The notes beneath the pieces were generated by a model. The model was given only the letters and a program-made list of their open reading frames with translations. It made no database searches and was not told where the DNA came from. Shown one piece after another: positions 8,017 to 17,325 of a stretch of 64,000 nucleotides of DNA. The DNA lies in assembly GCA_965203855.1 (NCBI GenBank), contig CBDBDN010000005.1:1-64000 (forward strand), read 5' to 3'. The DNA is from Bin87 sp965203855 (GTDB taxonomy: Bacteria > Chloroflexota > Dehalococcoidia > Lucifugimonadales > UBA3495). The first letter of the stretch is position 1; every line of letters begins with the position of its first letter. The position numbers and the translations under genes are program-made.

Positions 8017-8624
8017 TGCGACTTGTCGTTATGTATCAAGACGCCGCAATGACTCAATCCGCTGCCGATAATGCCCCAACTGTTGGGGATGCCGCTACGC
8101 TGCCGGATTACCTGCGGAATGGCCTGGATCTGGCGCTGGTGGGGTTGAATCCGTCGGCTTATTCGGTGCGGGAGGGGCATTATTTCGCTAATCCGCGGAA
8201 CCGTTTCTGGCCGGCGGTCAGCGCCGCCGGGCTGGCCGGGGGCGCTGTTGGGCCGCAAGATGACGCCGGCTTGTTGGACGCCGGCATTGGCTTTACGGAT
8301 TTGGTCAAGCGGGCTACTCCGCAAGCGTCCGGGCTGGCCGCCGCGGACTATCGCCGGGATGCTCCGGAACTGCGCCGCAAGCTGCTGCGGTATGAACCCC
8401 GCATCGTCTGTTTCCAGGGCATCACGACTTACCGCAACTATCTGCGCTATGCGGAGGGGCGGGCGCAAGACGGCGGGATTGCGCCGGGCCGGCAGCCGGA
8501 CGGCATCGGCAAGAGCATCGTATTCGTCGTGCCAAGTCCGAGCCCGGCCAACGCGCGCTATTCGCTGGCCGATTTAGTGTATTGGTACGCGCAGTTGAAC
8601 GAGCTCCGCAGTGAACTGGGCTGA
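8013..8624 (+). CDS. Mug/TDG-family mismatch uracil-DNA glycosylase
   Basis: The 203-residue protein has the family 2 uracil-DNA glycosylase pattern: LVGLNPSAYS (residues 41-50, the catalytic GxNPS motif), NPRNRFWPAV, GIGFTDLVKRAT, and the second motif VPSPSPANARYSL near residue 173, which inserts into DNA. Mug/TDG enzymes remove uracil or thymine opposite guanine. The ATG at 8013 overlaps the upstream stop; later in-frame ATGs exist and the conserved region begins near residue 25, so the exact start is uncertain. Confidence 0.85.
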   Translation: MMRLVVMYQDAAMTQSAADNAPTVGDAATLPDYLRNGLDLALVGLNPSAYSVREGHYFANPRNRFWPAVSAAGLAGGAVGPQDDAGLLDAGIGFTDLVKRATPQASGLAAADYRRDAPELRRKLLRYEPRIVCFQGITTYRNYLRYAEGRAQDGGIAPGRQPDGIGKSIVFVVPSPSPANARYSLADLVYWYAQLNELRSELG

Positions 8625-8641
8625 ACTGGCGACGATGGGCA

Positions 8642-8682
8642 ATCTTACGGATAGGCGATTTTACGGATGAACGATCTTGCGG
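8642..8682. repeat. Degenerate 16-bp tandem repeat at the thpR start
   Basis: ATCTTACGG at 8642, ATTTTACGG at 8658 and ATCTTGCGG at 8674 repeat with a 16-base period, straddling the ATG at 8667. Confidence 0.6.
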
Positions 8683-9254
8683 AAACCTGGCGGACTTTCA
8701 TTGCGCTGCCGCTGCCGGCGGACTGGCAATGCGCCTTGGCGGCAGCGATTGAGCAGCTGTCGCAAGCGGTTCCGCAGGGGATGCGTTGGACGGCTCCGGG
8801 CAACATTCACTTGACGCTGCGGTTTCTGGGGGACACCGATGCGGCTGCCATACCGGAGATTATTGCGCGGCTGCGGCAGTCGCTGCTCGGCATCGCTGCG
8901 CCGGAGCTGTCGCTGTGCGGGTTGGGAACATTCCCGGCGGGCCGGGAGGCCCGGGTAATCTGGGCCGGGCTGGCGGGGGAGCTGGAACGGCTGGCGGAAC
9001 TGCGGGGAACTGCGGAAAGCGTGGCGGTGTCGTTGGGCTGGCCGGCGGAGCGGCGGCCTTTCCGACCGCATCTTACTTTGGGACGCCGGCGCGACGGGGC
9101 ATCCGACGGCGCGCGCCGGGCAGTTGCGCGCGCGCTTGCCGTTGCGAGCATTCCGCCGGCGTCGGTATGGCGCCCGGATGTCGTGCGCCTGTATCGCAGC
9201 GTACTAACGGCGCAAGGCCCCATCTATACCAGCTTGGGCGAGGTTAAAATCTGA
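8667..9254 (+). CDS. thpR: RNA 2',3'-cyclic phosphodiesterase
   Basis: A 195-residue 2H phosphoesterase with both HxTx motifs: HLTL at residues 48-51 (in NIHLTLRFLG) and HLTL at 135-138 (in FRPHLTLGRRR). The family (ThpR, formerly LigT) hydrolyses 2',3'-cyclic phosphate ends of RNA. It lies in a run of nucleic acid repair genes and its stop overlaps the next ATG by one base. Confidence 0.9.
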   Translation: MNDLAETWRTFIALPLPADWQCALAAAIEQLSQAVPQGMRWTAPGNIHLTLRFLGDTDAAAIPEIIARLRQSLLGIAAPELSLCGLGTFPAGREARVIWAGLAGELERLAELRGTAESVAVSLGWPAERRPFRPHLTLGRRRDGASDGARRAVARALAVASIPPASVWRPDVVRLYRSVLTAQGPIYTSLGEVKI

Positions 9255-10186
9255 TGGAAACTACGCTAACTACCGTGATTCACCCCGTTGCGCCCTATGA
9301 TTTTGAGCTGACGGCGGGGCAGCCGAGCTACTCCCGCGACCAGGAGTTCAAGACGGAGGATTATGTCAATGGGGCTTACATCCGGCTGCTGGATCTGGGC
9401 GACAAGGCTGCGCTGGCGTTGGTGCGGTCGGACGGCACGGTGGATGCGCCTTGCCTGTCGGTAGAGCTGACCGGGGATGACTTGACGGATGATGACGCCG
9501 CGCGCGCCGCCGGGCTGCTGTCCTGGCTGCTGGGCTGCGACCAGGAATTGCGCCCCTTTTATGATGCGGTATCCGATGATCCGGTATTGTCGGAAATGGT
9601 GGGGCAGTTTTACGGCTACCGGAATACGCGGACGGCGTCGGTGTTTGAGGGGCTGGTGCAGGCGGTGATGGGGCAGCAGATTGCCACGGCGGTAGCGCGG
9701 GTAGTGCGTAACCTGATGGTGCAGCATTACGGCGTCCGGGCCGACATCGCCGGGGGGGAACGCTACGCTTTTCCGCGCGCCGCAGCGTTGGCCGCCGCCG
9801 AGGTTGCCGACTTGCGGCAGCTGAAGCTCAGCGTCCGCAAATCGGAATACATTCGGGGCATCGCGCAGGCGGCGTTGGATGCGCCGGACGGGTTTGAGGA
9901 TTTGCATGGGCTGCCGGATGACGAGGTAATCCGGCAGTTGACGGCGCTGCGGGGCGTGGGCAACTGGACGGCGCAATGGATACTGGTGCGCGCGCTGGCG
10001 CGTCCCGACGGGTTTCCGGTGGGCGATTTGGCGCTGCGGCGCACGGTGGTCGCCTTATATTTTGACGGGGCGGAGATTAGCGATGCGGAGCTGCTGGAGT
10101 TTTCCGGCCGCTGGTCGCCTTGGCGGTCTTTGGCGACGGCGTACCTGTTTGCGGCGTTGCGGGCCGGGCGGATAGCCGGTTCCTGA
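9254..10186 (+). CDS. DNA-3-methyladenine glycosylase II (AlkA-like)
   Basis: A 310-residue HhH-GPD glycosylase. The core VFEGLVQAVMGQQIATAVA (first helix), LTALRGVGNWTAQWIL (helix-hairpin-helix) and the catalytic aspartate Asp258 in FPVGDLALRR match AlkA, which excises alkylated bases. The N-terminal 100 residues correspond to the AlkA N-terminal domain. It is the last of four closely packed plus-strand genes with overlapping or near-overlapping ends. Confidence 0.88.
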   Translation: METTLTTVIHPVAPYDFELTAGQPSYSRDQEFKTEDYVNGAYIRLLDLGDKAALALVRSDGTVDAPCLSVELTGDDLTDDDAARAAGLLSWLLGCDQELRPFYDAVSDDPVLSEMVGQFYGYRNTRTASVFEGLVQAVMGQQIATAVARVVRNLMVQHYGVRADIAGGERYAFPRAAALAAAEVADLRQLKLSVRKSEYIRGIAQAALDAPDGFEDLHGLPDDEVIRQLTALRGVGNWTAQWILVRALARPDGFPVGDLALRRTVVALYFDGAEISDAELLEFSGRWSPWRSLATAYLFAALRAGRIAGS

Positions 10187-10254
10187 GACGGCGCCGGCGA
10201 ACCGGGCGGCGTCATTTGCCGGAATATCCGCGCCGGAATGGGGGCGTCGGACAC

Positions 10255-10284
10255 CGGCTACCAGAACATCGGCTACCGGAACAT
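10255..10284. repeat. Two 15-bp tandem repeats over the ffh stop codon
   Basis: CGGCTACCAGAACAT and CGGCTACCGGAACAT are adjacent. The minus-strand stop of ffh (10273-10275) lies in the second unit. Confidence 0.8.
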
Positions 10285-11598
10285 TCGCATCAAGCCTTTG
10301 GGGTTGTTGGAGAACTGGCGCATCAGCCGCTGGGTCTGCTTGAACTGGTTGAGGACGCGGTTGACGTCGGAGGGGTTGGTGCCGCTGCCGAGGGCGATGC
10401 GGCGGCGGCGGCTGGCCTTGATGATTTCGGGGGTGCGGCGTTCCTCGCGGGTCATAGAGCTGATGATGGCTTCGGTGCGGCGGAGTTCGGCTTCGTCCAG
10501 CTGGCCGGGCATTTTGCGGGCGGCTTGGCCGATACCGGGCAGCATCTCCATAATGGACGCCAGGCCGCCCATTTTTTTGACGCCCTGGATTTGTTCCAGG
10601 AAGTCGTCCAAGGTGAAACTGGCGGTGCGGAGTTTGCGCTCCAGCTCTTTGGCCTTGTTTTCGTCAACGGCCTCTTGCGCGCGTTCAATCAGAGTAAGGA
10701 CATCGCCCATGGCGAGGATGCGGGAGGCCATGCGTTCCGGGTAGAACTGCTCCAGGCCGTCGGGTCGCTCGCCGGTGCCGGTGAATTTGATGGGAACGCC
10801 GGTAACGCGGGTTACGGAAAGGGCGGCGCCGCCCCGGGCGTCGCCGTCCATCTTGGACAGCACGAGTCCGTCCAGGCCGACGCGGGCGTGAAACTCCTGG
10901 GCGGCGTTGACGGCGTCCTGGCCGGTCATCGCATCGACTACCAGCAGAGTCTGATGGGGGGAAACGGCTTTTTTGACATCCTCCAGCTCGGACATCAGTT
11001 CATCGTCAATGTGCAGTCGGCCGCCGGTGTCAATGATTACCCAAGTTAGCGCCAGTTGGGCGGCGCGGCGGAGTCCGGCGGCGGCTACTTTGGCGGGGGT
11101 AGTCCCCTGGGGGTTTTCGGCATAGACGGGGATGTCCAGCTGCTTGCCGAGGGTTTGGAGCTGGGAGATGGCGGCGGGACGGCGCAGGTCGGCGGCGACG
11201 AGCATGGCGCTATGGCTTTGACGGCGCAGATGCAGGGCGAGCTTGGCGGCGGTAGTGGTCTTGCCCGAACCCTGCAAACCGACCAGCATCAGCACGGAGG
11301 GGAGCTGGCTGGAAGGGGTCAGCCGATGGTCGCCGGCGCTGAGGATGGCGGTTAGTTCGTCGTGGACGATTTTGACTACCTGCTGGCCGGGCGAAAGGCT
11401 TTCCATTACGGCGTCGGTCAACGCTTTTTCCTTGACGCTGGCGACGAAATCGCGGGCGACGCGGAAATTAACGTCGGCTTCCAACAGGGAACGGCGCACT
11501 TGTCCCAAGGCTTCGTCAATGTCTTTTTCGGTAAGACGGCCTTTGCCCTGCAAGCGGTTGAAGATCCCGGTCAGGCGGTCGGTTAGATTGTCAAACAT
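10273..11598 (-). CDS. ffh: Signal recognition particle protein Ffh
   Basis: The 441-residue SRP54 GTPase binds signal sequences of nascent membrane proteins and delivers ribosomes to FtsY. The N domain begins MFDNLTDRLTGIFNRLQGKGRLTEKDI; G1 is GLQGSGKTTTAAKL (107-120), G3 is DTGGRLHIDDEL, and the LSKMDGDARGGAALS segment is the SRP GTPase G4-G5 region. The methionine-rich M domain follows (MGGLASIMEMLPGIG, RRIALGSGTNPSDVNRVLNQF, the SRP RNA-binding helix). No SRP RNA gene was recognised nearby. Confidence 0.97.
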   Translation of the reverse strand: MFDNLTDRLTGIFNRLQGKGRLTEKDIDEALGQVRRSLLEADVNFRVARDFVASVKEKALTDAVMESLSPGQQVVKIVHDELTAILSAGDHRLTPSSQLPSVLMLVGLQGSGKTTTAAKLALHLRRQSHSAMLVAADLRRPAAISQLQTLGKQLDIPVYAENPQGTTPAKVAAAGLRRAAQLALTWVIIDTGGRLHIDDELMSELEDVKKAVSPHQTLLVVDAMTGQDAVNAAQEFHARVGLDGLVLSKMDGDARGGAALSVTRVTGVPIKFTGTGERPDGLEQFYPERMASRILAMGDVLTLIERAQEAVDENKAKELERKLRTASFTLDDFLEQIQGVKKMGGLASIMEMLPGIGQAARKMPGQLDEAELRRTEAIISSMTREERRTPEIIKASRRRRIALGSGTNPSDVNRVLNQFKQTQRLMRQFSNNPKGLMRMFR

Positions 11599-11639
11599 AG
11601 CGTGTCCTTGCGTAATGCCCGCTGTTGGGAGTTATTTTC

Positions 11640-11960
11640 TTGCGGGAGTGCGTTGGCGTCATTCCGGAGGCCCCAGCCGTCATTCCGGCGAAAGCCGGAA
11701 TCTATGGCTGCTGGTTCCATTACCGTAATGACGGATAACGGCTCTGGATTCCGGCTTTCGCCGGAATGACGGCAGTAGGGTTGGGAATGACGGTAATGGG
11801 GGGGGTGATGGCAGTAGAGGTTGGGGATGACGGCAGTAGGGTTGGGAATGATGGCAGTAGGGTTGGGGATGATGGTAATAGGGGCTGGATTCCGGCTTTC
11901 GCCGGAATGACGGTAATAAGGTTAGGAATGACGGTAATAGGGGTTGGGGATGATGATGAA
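11640..11960. repeat. Palindromic repeats and 21-bp tandem array between ffh and an ABC exporter
   Basis: This gap of 395 bases (11599-11993) holds no gene. It has three perfect ATTCCGGC-N4-GCCGGAAT palindromes (11682-11701, 11748-11767, 11889-11908) and, between the second and third, a degenerate tandem array with about 21-base period built on GATGACGGCAGTAGGGTTGG. All open frames across it simply read the repeat. Confidence 0.85.
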
Positions 11961-11993
11961 TTTGACGGCATGACCCAGGATAAGGGAAATGGG

Positions 11994-13124
11994 CTATTCC
12001 CAGCGGAAAGTGCGGTTGGCGATGATAAAGGCTACCACAAGCCATACTGCCAGCCCCAAAAAATTGGGCCACTGCGCGATGATGGAATCGCCCTGCACCG
12101 TCATGCCGCGGATGGCCTCTACGAGGTAGGTGAGAGGCAAGTAGTCGGTTGCTACGCGCAGCGCGTCGGGCAGGACATCGCGGGAAAAGAAAACGCCGGA
12201 GAGGAACATCATGGGCAGGGACACAATGTTGGCGAGGGGAGCGGCCTGCTGTTCGGAGCGGGCCCAGCCGGACACGGCGAAACCCAGCGCCAGGAATACG
12301 GCGCCGCCCAATGCCGCAGCCAGCAGCACGGCAAAGAAATTGCCGGCAAATTCGGCGCCGAACAGGAACACGGCCACCGCCGCCAGTATCAGGGTCTGTA
12401 TCAGCACTACCAGCAGCCGGGTGATTACCTGGGCAATCAGCAATGTAGCCGGGTTCAGCGGGGTAGCGAGCAGGCGGCGCAGCACGCCTTCGCGCTTCAT
12501 AGTTACGAAGCTGAAAGCGACGCTGAACAGCCCCAACTGCATAATTGACATACCGATAACGCCGGGCATTAGAAAGTCAATGTAGCCCAGGTTGCGGGCG
12601 TCCACGGGGCGGGCGTCCAGGGATACTACGCGGTCGGCGCCGGTGATGGCGTAGTTGAGCTCGGCGATGGCGGCGCGCAGGATGCCGAGGCCAACTTGTG
12701 TTTCGCTGGAACGGCCGGCGTGGTACAAGGCTTCAACTTTAACCGGCTCAAATGGCTCAACCGTTTCAGTTGGCGCGGCCGGCGCGCCGGCTGTGGTCTC
12801 GCCGCTGGGCCCGAATTGGGCGGGCAGTATGATTACGAGGTCGCGCTGGCCTTGGGCCAGGGCTTCCTGCTCTGCGGCGAGGCTGCCGTGCGCGGTGTCC
12901 AAGGCGGAGATGGATTCCAAATTGTTGATAAAGCGGGCCGACGCTGCGTTCTGGGCCTGGTCAACGATGCCGAGGTCCACCCGGCCCAGCTCGCCGAAAT
13001 TGAGCAGGCCGAAAATGACCATAATCACCAGGGGCAGGAAAAAGGTCCAGAACAGGGAGGAGCGGTCGCGGGACCACATTTTGACGGACGACCAGGTAAG
13101 GTAGATTTCCGGTTTGCGTAGCAC
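11994..13124 (-). CDS. ABC-2 type transporter permease
   Basis: A 376-residue membrane protein with one N-terminal membrane helix (SSLFWTFFLPLVIMVIFGLL), a large extracytoplasmic domain of about 150 residues, then five hydrophobic segments (LGLFSVAFSFV, LLVVLIQTLILAAVAVFLF, FFAVLLAAALGGAVFLALGF, PLANIVSLPMMFLSGVFF and the C-terminal FLGLAVWLVVAFIIA). This is the ABC-2 exporter layout (ABC2_membrane_3). It begins with GTG directly after the ATPase gene stop, forming an exporter pair. Substrate unknown. Confidence 0.88.
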   Translation of the reverse strand: MLRKPEIYLTWSSVKMWSRDRSSLFWTFFLPLVIMVIFGLLNFGELGRVDLGIVDQAQNAASARFINNLESISALDTAHGSLAAEQEALAQGQRDLVIILPAQFGPSGETTAGAPAAPTETVEPFEPVKVEALYHAGRSSETQVGLGILRAAIAELNYAITGADRVVSLDARPVDARNLGYIDFLMPGVIGMSIMQLGLFSVAFSFVTMKREGVLRRLLATPLNPATLLIAQVITRLLVVLIQTLILAAVAVFLFGAEFAGNFFAVLLAAALGGAVFLALGFAVSGWARSEQQAAPLANIVSLPMMFLSGVFFSRDVLPDALRVATDYLPLTYLVEAIRGMTVQGDSIIAQWPNFLGLAVWLVVAFIIANRTFRWE

Positions 13125-13919
13125 CTAATCCTCCCGCAGCGAGCGTCCCGTCAGGTCCAGGAATACATCCTCAAGGGTAGCCGGGCGCACTTCGTGGTCG
13201 CGCCGGAAGCCCCGGGACAGCAGGTCGTCGATTAAGGCGTCCGGCGAGTCCATCGCAATGATGCGGCCCTGGTCCATCACGGCTACGCGGTCGCAGAGTT
13301 CCTCGGCTTCCTCCATATAGTGGGTGGTCAGCACGATGGTGCGGCCTTGGGCTTTCCATTCCAGGGCCAGTTCCCACATCCGGCGCCGGGCTTGGGGATC
13401 CAGGCCGGTGGTGGGTTCGTCCAGAAAGATGACGGCCGGGTCGTTGACCAGAGAGGCGGCGATGGCGAACCGCTGCTTTTGGCCGCCGGAGAGAGTGCGA
13501 AAGGATGCGGAACGCCGGTCGGCAAGGTCGACGGCGGCCAGCAGCGGGGCCGGATCCACCCGTATGCCGTAGATGCTGCCCAGCATCACCAGCAGTTCGG
13601 AGAGGCGGAGATGCTCAAAGAAGGCGCTGCTTTGCAGCTGGACGCCGATAACCCGCTTGACGGCGCGCGGGTCTTTGCCGACATCGATGCCGGCTACGGT
13701 AGCGGCGCCGCTGTCGGCGGCGCGCATTCCCTCGATGATTTCCACGGTAGTGGTTTTCCCGGAGCCGTTGGGGCCGAGGATGGCGAACACTTCGCCCCGG
13801 GCGACGGTGAAGGACACCCCGTCCACCGCCTGAATGTCGCCGTAGCGTTTGCGGAGTTCCGAAACCACGATGACGGGCGGCGGTTCCGGGTCGGGATTAG
13901 GATTTGCGGGTGTCATCAT
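13125..13919 (-). CDS. ABC transporter ATP-binding protein
   Basis: The ATPase of the exporter: Walker A GPNGSGKTT, Q-loop in GVQLQSSAFF, signature LSGGQKQR, Walker B VIFLDEPTTGLDP and H-loop VLTTHYMEEAEELCDRV. These identify a drug/lipid-type ABC-2 ATPase (about 264 residues). The frame stays open upstream to 14099, but the ATGATG at 13919-13914 fits family length and follows a TATAAT at 13944-13939; the extension would overlap the divergent sbcC promoter region. Confidence 0.9.
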   Translation of the reverse strand: MMTPANPNPDPEPPPVIVVSELRKRYGDIQAVDGVSFTVARGEVFAILGPNGSGKTTTVEIIEGMRAADSGAATVAGIDVGKDPRAVKRVIGVQLQSSAFFEHLRLSELLVMLGSIYGIRVDPAPLLAAVDLADRRSASFRTLSGGQKQRFAIAASLVNDPAVIFLDEPTTGLDPQARRRMWELALEWKAQGRTIVLTTHYMEEAEELCDRVAVMDQGRIIAMDSPDALIDDLLSRGFRRDHEVRPATLEDVFLDLTGRSLRED

Positions 13920-13980
13920 CGCTGCCAAACCGCTGTTGATTATAACACTGCCGGGGGCGGCGGCGGCGCTGCGAAAAGGC

Positions 13981-14010
13981 GCCATCAGGTCATCCGCCAT
14001 CAGGTCATCA
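13981..14010. repeat. Two 15-bp tandem repeats between ABC exporter and sbcC
   Basis: GCCATCAGGTCATCC followed by GCCATCAGGTCATCA, in the divergent gap. Its complement (ATGACCTGATGGC) resembles the unit near 7144. Confidence 0.8.
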
Positions 14011-14030
14011 AGGTGGTACAATCCGAACGG

Positions 14031-14036
14031 TATAAT
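14031..14036 (+). promoter_or_regulatory. -10 element upstream of sbcC
   Basis: A perfect TATAAT (with a second TACAAT 14 bases upstream) lies 69 bases before the sbcC ATG. No clear -35. Confidence 0.4.
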
Positions 14037-14104
14037 CCGATGGGAATGGCCATTGAGCAAGGCCAGCCTGATTTGAGAGGCCGCCCGTAGCCGGGTCAAC
14101 TGCG

Positions 14105-16699
14105 ATGATTCCGCTGAAACTTACCGTCCGCAACTTTTTGTGCTACCGCGAAAATGTGCCGCCGCTGGACTGGCGGGGCGTGCATATCGCCTGCCTGTGC
14201 GGGGACAACGGGCATGGCAAATCGGCGCTGCTGGACGCCATTACCTGGTGTCTGTGGGGGCAGGCGCGCACCGGCAGCCGCAACTACGATGCGCTGATTG
14301 CCCACGGCGCCAGCGAATGCCGGGTAGAGCTGGATTTTGCGGCGCAGGGGCAAGCATATCGGGCGATACGGCGCCGGAGCCGTTCCGGGCGGGGGCAGTC
14401 TCAGGCTGACCTTTTCGCGCTGGATGATGCGGATGCTAATGACGCCGACTCTGCAATCCCGCGTCCGCTTACCGGCAACACGCTGCAAGAAACCAACGCC
14501 CGCATCCGGCAAATCGTCGGGATGGACTACGAAACATTCGTCAACTCGGCTTTTCTGGCGCAGGGCCGCTCGGATGAGTTTATGCGGAAATCGGCCGGCG
14601 AGCGCAAGGATACGCTGTCGTCTATATTGGGGCTTGACTTGTATGAAACCTTGCAAGGGGCCGCGCGGGAACAGCGGGATGGGCAACGCGCGGAACTGGT
14701 GCGCTATGATGACGCAATCGCACAGTGCCGGGCCGTGCTGGACAATACGCCCGATCCGGCCGCCGAACTGGCCGAGCTGGACGCCGGGTTCAATGATTTA
14801 TCCGACCAACTAGTGGCGGCGTCGGCGGAGTGGGAACGGATGCGGGCGGAAACGGCCCGGCTGCGCGACCGGCAAGCGGAGCTGGAGGCCATAGAGGAAG
14901 GCATTGCGGCGTTGGCAGCCGACATCGCACAAGCGGACGCCGATGCGGCGCAGGCCCGCCGGCGCATTGCTGATACCCGCACGCTGGCCGATGAAAGCGA
15001 CGCCATCGCCGCCGGCGTAGGCCAACTGCACGCGGCAAGGCAGCGGTTGCAGGAACAAGAAACGCTGCGTTCCGAATATGACCGAATCCAAAGCCGGCGG
15101 GCCGGGCTGCAACGCGCTATTGACCAGGCCGCAGCCCAACTGCACGCTCACTGCGATGCGCTGGCTCTGCGGGTATATGACGAGCTGGAGCCGGTGGTAG
15201 AGCAGTTTGACGCCGTGATTAACCGCCTGGATGCGCTGGCCGGGGAGGAAACCGAGTTGGCGCGGGAGCAGGATGCCATTGCGGAGCAGGATGGAACGGC
15301 GCAGCAACTGCAAAGGGAGCTGGCCGCCGGCGAAAGCGCGCTGGAACGCTGCGTTGCCGAAGGCAAAGAACTGCGGGTCCGCCAGTTAGATATGCAGTCC
15401 GCCGATGCGGTTTGCCCGCTCTGCGGAACGCCGCTTTCGGATGACGCCTGCGCGGGGATTGTGGCGCATTATGAAAACCAGATTGCGCTAAAGCTGCGCC
15501 AGCACCAGGAACTTACCGCCGCCAATGCGGAACTGTCGCGAAAATGGGGGGAATTGAATTCGGACAGCGAAAAGCGGCGGAATGCGCTGTCCCGGCGCCA
15601 GGCCGGGATGCAGCGGGAACGCGGGCGATTGGAGCAGCAGCGGCAGCAGTGCGAACAGGCGGCGCAGCAGCTGGAGACGCTGCGTCCGCAACTGGCGGCG
15701 GCGGAGCAGTCGCTGGAATCCGCCGGCTTTGCCGGGGCGGAACGCGCCGAATTGGCGACATTGGAACGGGCGATTGCCGAACTGGCCTATGATGACGCCG
15801 CGCGCCAGGAAGCCTTTGACTTGACGCAGTCGTTGCAGCATTGGGAAAACCGGCAAGCGGAATTGAATGCGGCGTTGGCTACGCTGCCCGGCGAGGAAGC
15901 GAATCTGCGGCGCAGCGAGGGGCAGGCGGCGCGCGGGCGCGCGGAATTGGCGGAGGCGCAAACGCAGCGGGCCGAGTATCAGGCGGCCATCGCCGGCTGG
16001 CCCGACCTGGAACGGCGCACCGCCGCCGCCGAACAGTCCGTAGCCGGGCTGCAACGGGAGATTGCGGAGCTGTCGCAGCGGCGGGGCGTCTTGCAGGCGG
16101 CTGCGGAAAGACGGCGGCAGGCTGAGGATGAAATCGGCCGGCTAACCGCTCTGCACGAAAAGGCCGAACTGGAGCTGGGGATTTACTCCGAGCTGTTCAA
16201 CGCTTTTGGGCGCAGCGGCGTGCCGGCAATGCTGATTGACGGCGCCGTGCCGGCGATTGAAACCGAAGCGAATCTGCTGCTGGGCCGGATGACCGACCAG
16301 CGAATGGCGGTGCAACTGGAAACGCAGCGGGTCAACCAGTCCGGCAGCATCAGCGAAACGCTGGATATACTGGTCAGCGACGAACTAGGGACGCGCGCTT
16401 ATGAAGTGTTCAGCGGGGGCGAAGCGTTTCGCATCAACCTGGCGTTGCGGATTGCGCTTTCCAAAATCCTGGCGCGGCGGATGGGCGTAACGCTGCCTAC
16501 GCTCTTTATTGACGAGGGCTTTGGGACGCAGGACGCCGCCGGGCGAGAACGCATTGTTGACACTATTTCAGCCTTACAGGATCAGTTTGAGAAAATCATC
16601 GTCATTACCCATCTGGATGACTTGAAAAACCTGTTTGATGTCCATATTCAGGTGGAGAAGTTCGACTCCGGCTCCCAGTTTCAACTGGTTGCCAACTGA
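14105..16699 (+). CDS. sbcC: SbcC/Rad50-type exonuclease ATPase subunit
   Basis: An 864-residue SMC-like ATPase. N-terminal MIPLKLTVRNFLCYRENV and Walker A GDNGHGKSALLDAI are followed by two long coiled-coil arms rich in A/E/Q/R, joined at a zinc hook CPLC (residues 437-440). The C-terminal half has the signature VFSGGEAFRINLALRIAL, Walker B TLFIDEGFGTQD and VITHLDDLKNLF. With SbcD it trims DNA ends and cleaves hairpins. No sbcD gene is in the window; it may be upstream elsewhere in the genome. Palindromic repeats, as abundant here, are the classical substrate of this enzyme. Confidence 0.93.
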   Translation: MIPLKLTVRNFLCYRENVPPLDWRGVHIACLCGDNGHGKSALLDAITWCLWGQARTGSRNYDALIAHGASECRVELDFAAQGQAYRAIRRRSRSGRGQSQADLFALDDADANDADSAIPRPLTGNTLQETNARIRQIVGMDYETFVNSAFLAQGRSDEFMRKSAGERKDTLSSILGLDLYETLQGAAREQRDGQRAELVRYDDAIAQCRAVLDNTPDPAAELAELDAGFNDLSDQLVAASAEWERMRAETARLRDRQAELEAIEEGIAALAADIAQADADAAQARRRIADTRTLADESDAIAAGVGQLHAARQRLQEQETLRSEYDRIQSRRAGLQRAIDQAAAQLHAHCDALALRVYDELEPVVEQFDAVINRLDALAGEETELAREQDAIAEQDGTAQQLQRELAAGESALERCVAEGKELRVRQLDMQSADAVCPLCGTPLSDDACAGIVAHYENQIALKLRQHQELTAANAELSRKWGELNSDSEKRRNALSRRQAGMQRERGRLEQQRQQCEQAAQQLETLRPQLAAAEQSLESAGFAGAERAELATLERAIAELAYDDAARQEAFDLTQSLQHWENRQAELNAALATLPGEEANLRRSEGQAARGRAELAEAQTQRAEYQAAIAGWPDLERRTAAAEQSVAGLQREIAELSQRRGVLQAAAERRRQAEDEIGRLTALHEKAELELGIYSELFNAFGRSGVPAMLIDGAVPAIETEANLLLGRMTDQRMAVQLETQRVNQSGSISETLDILVSDELGTRAYEVFSGGEAFRINLALRIALSKILARRMGVTLPTLFIDEGFGTQDAAGRERIVDTISALQDQFEKIIVITHLDDLKNLFDVHIQVEKFDSGSQFQLVAN

Positions 16700-16770
16700 C
16701 CGACCGCCATCAATCAATGAATGAATGAAGCATCCGCGCAGCAACCGCCACTACGGCAGAGGAGAGCATT

Positions 16771-17190
16771 ATGTTGACCGACGCGCAGCGGGATTTTCTG
16801 GGGCGTCATCATAACGGGGCGCTGACTACTTTTCGCAGCAGCGGGGCGGCGCAGATGAGCATTGTAACCTGCGGGATTTACGGCGACGGCGTGGCTTTTA
16901 CTACTACCGCCGACCGGGCCAAGCTGCGTAACCTGCGGCGCAACCCACGCTGCACCATTCTGGTAGGCACGGATGACTGGCGCAATTTCGTGGTGCTGGA
17001 AGGGGCGGCGCGTCTGGTCGGCGCGGATACCGCCGGCCCGGACGAATACCGGGAAACGCTGCGCCAGGTTTATCGCGCCGCCGCCGGCCGGGAGCATCCC
17101 AACTGGCCGGAATACGACCGGGCGATGCGGGACGACCGGCGTTATGCGGTAATCATCACGCCATCCAATGCCTACGGGCGCACCGATTAG
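16771..17190 (+). CDS. PPOX-class (pyridoxamine 5'-phosphate oxidase-like) flavin or F420 protein
   Basis: A 139-residue split-barrel protein: LTTFRSSGAAQMSIVTCGIYGDGVAFTT, KLRNLRRNPRCTILVG, FVVLEGAARLV, then a short helix and YAVIITPSNAYG. This is the layout of PPOX-class F420-dependent or FMN proteins. Ribosome binding site GAGGAG lies 8 bases upstream of the ATG. Substrate not inferable. A tetranucleotide run (AATG repeated) sits at 16715-16728 in the leader. Confidence 0.75.
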   Translation: MLTDAQRDFLGRHHNGALTTFRSSGAAQMSIVTCGIYGDGVAFTTTADRAKLRNLRRNPRCTILVGTDDWRNFVVLEGAARLVGADTAGPDEYRETLRQVYRAAAGREHPNWPEYDRAMRDDRRYAVIITPSNAYGRTD

Positions 17191-17246
17191 CGCGCCGCAC
17201 CAAACGATGTGACGCCGGGCGTGTGTCAAGGATAGGGCGAATAGTC

Positions 17247-17252
17247 TATAAT
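17247..17252 (+). promoter_or_regulatory. -10 element upstream of rplI
   Basis: Perfect TATAAT 74 bases before the rplI ATG; no matching -35 recognised. Confidence 0.45.
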
Positions 17253-17325
17253 GTCCGAAATTTGCGGGGCTGCGCTGCGCTGCGTTGGCGATGCGGCTCC
17301 GGCAGAGAACAGAGAGGCGTTCACT

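Noticed and set aside
11680..12072. Minus-strand proteins rich in ITVIPAKAGIQ repeats
   Set aside because: These are translations of the palindromic repeat family, commonly mis-annotated as proteins.
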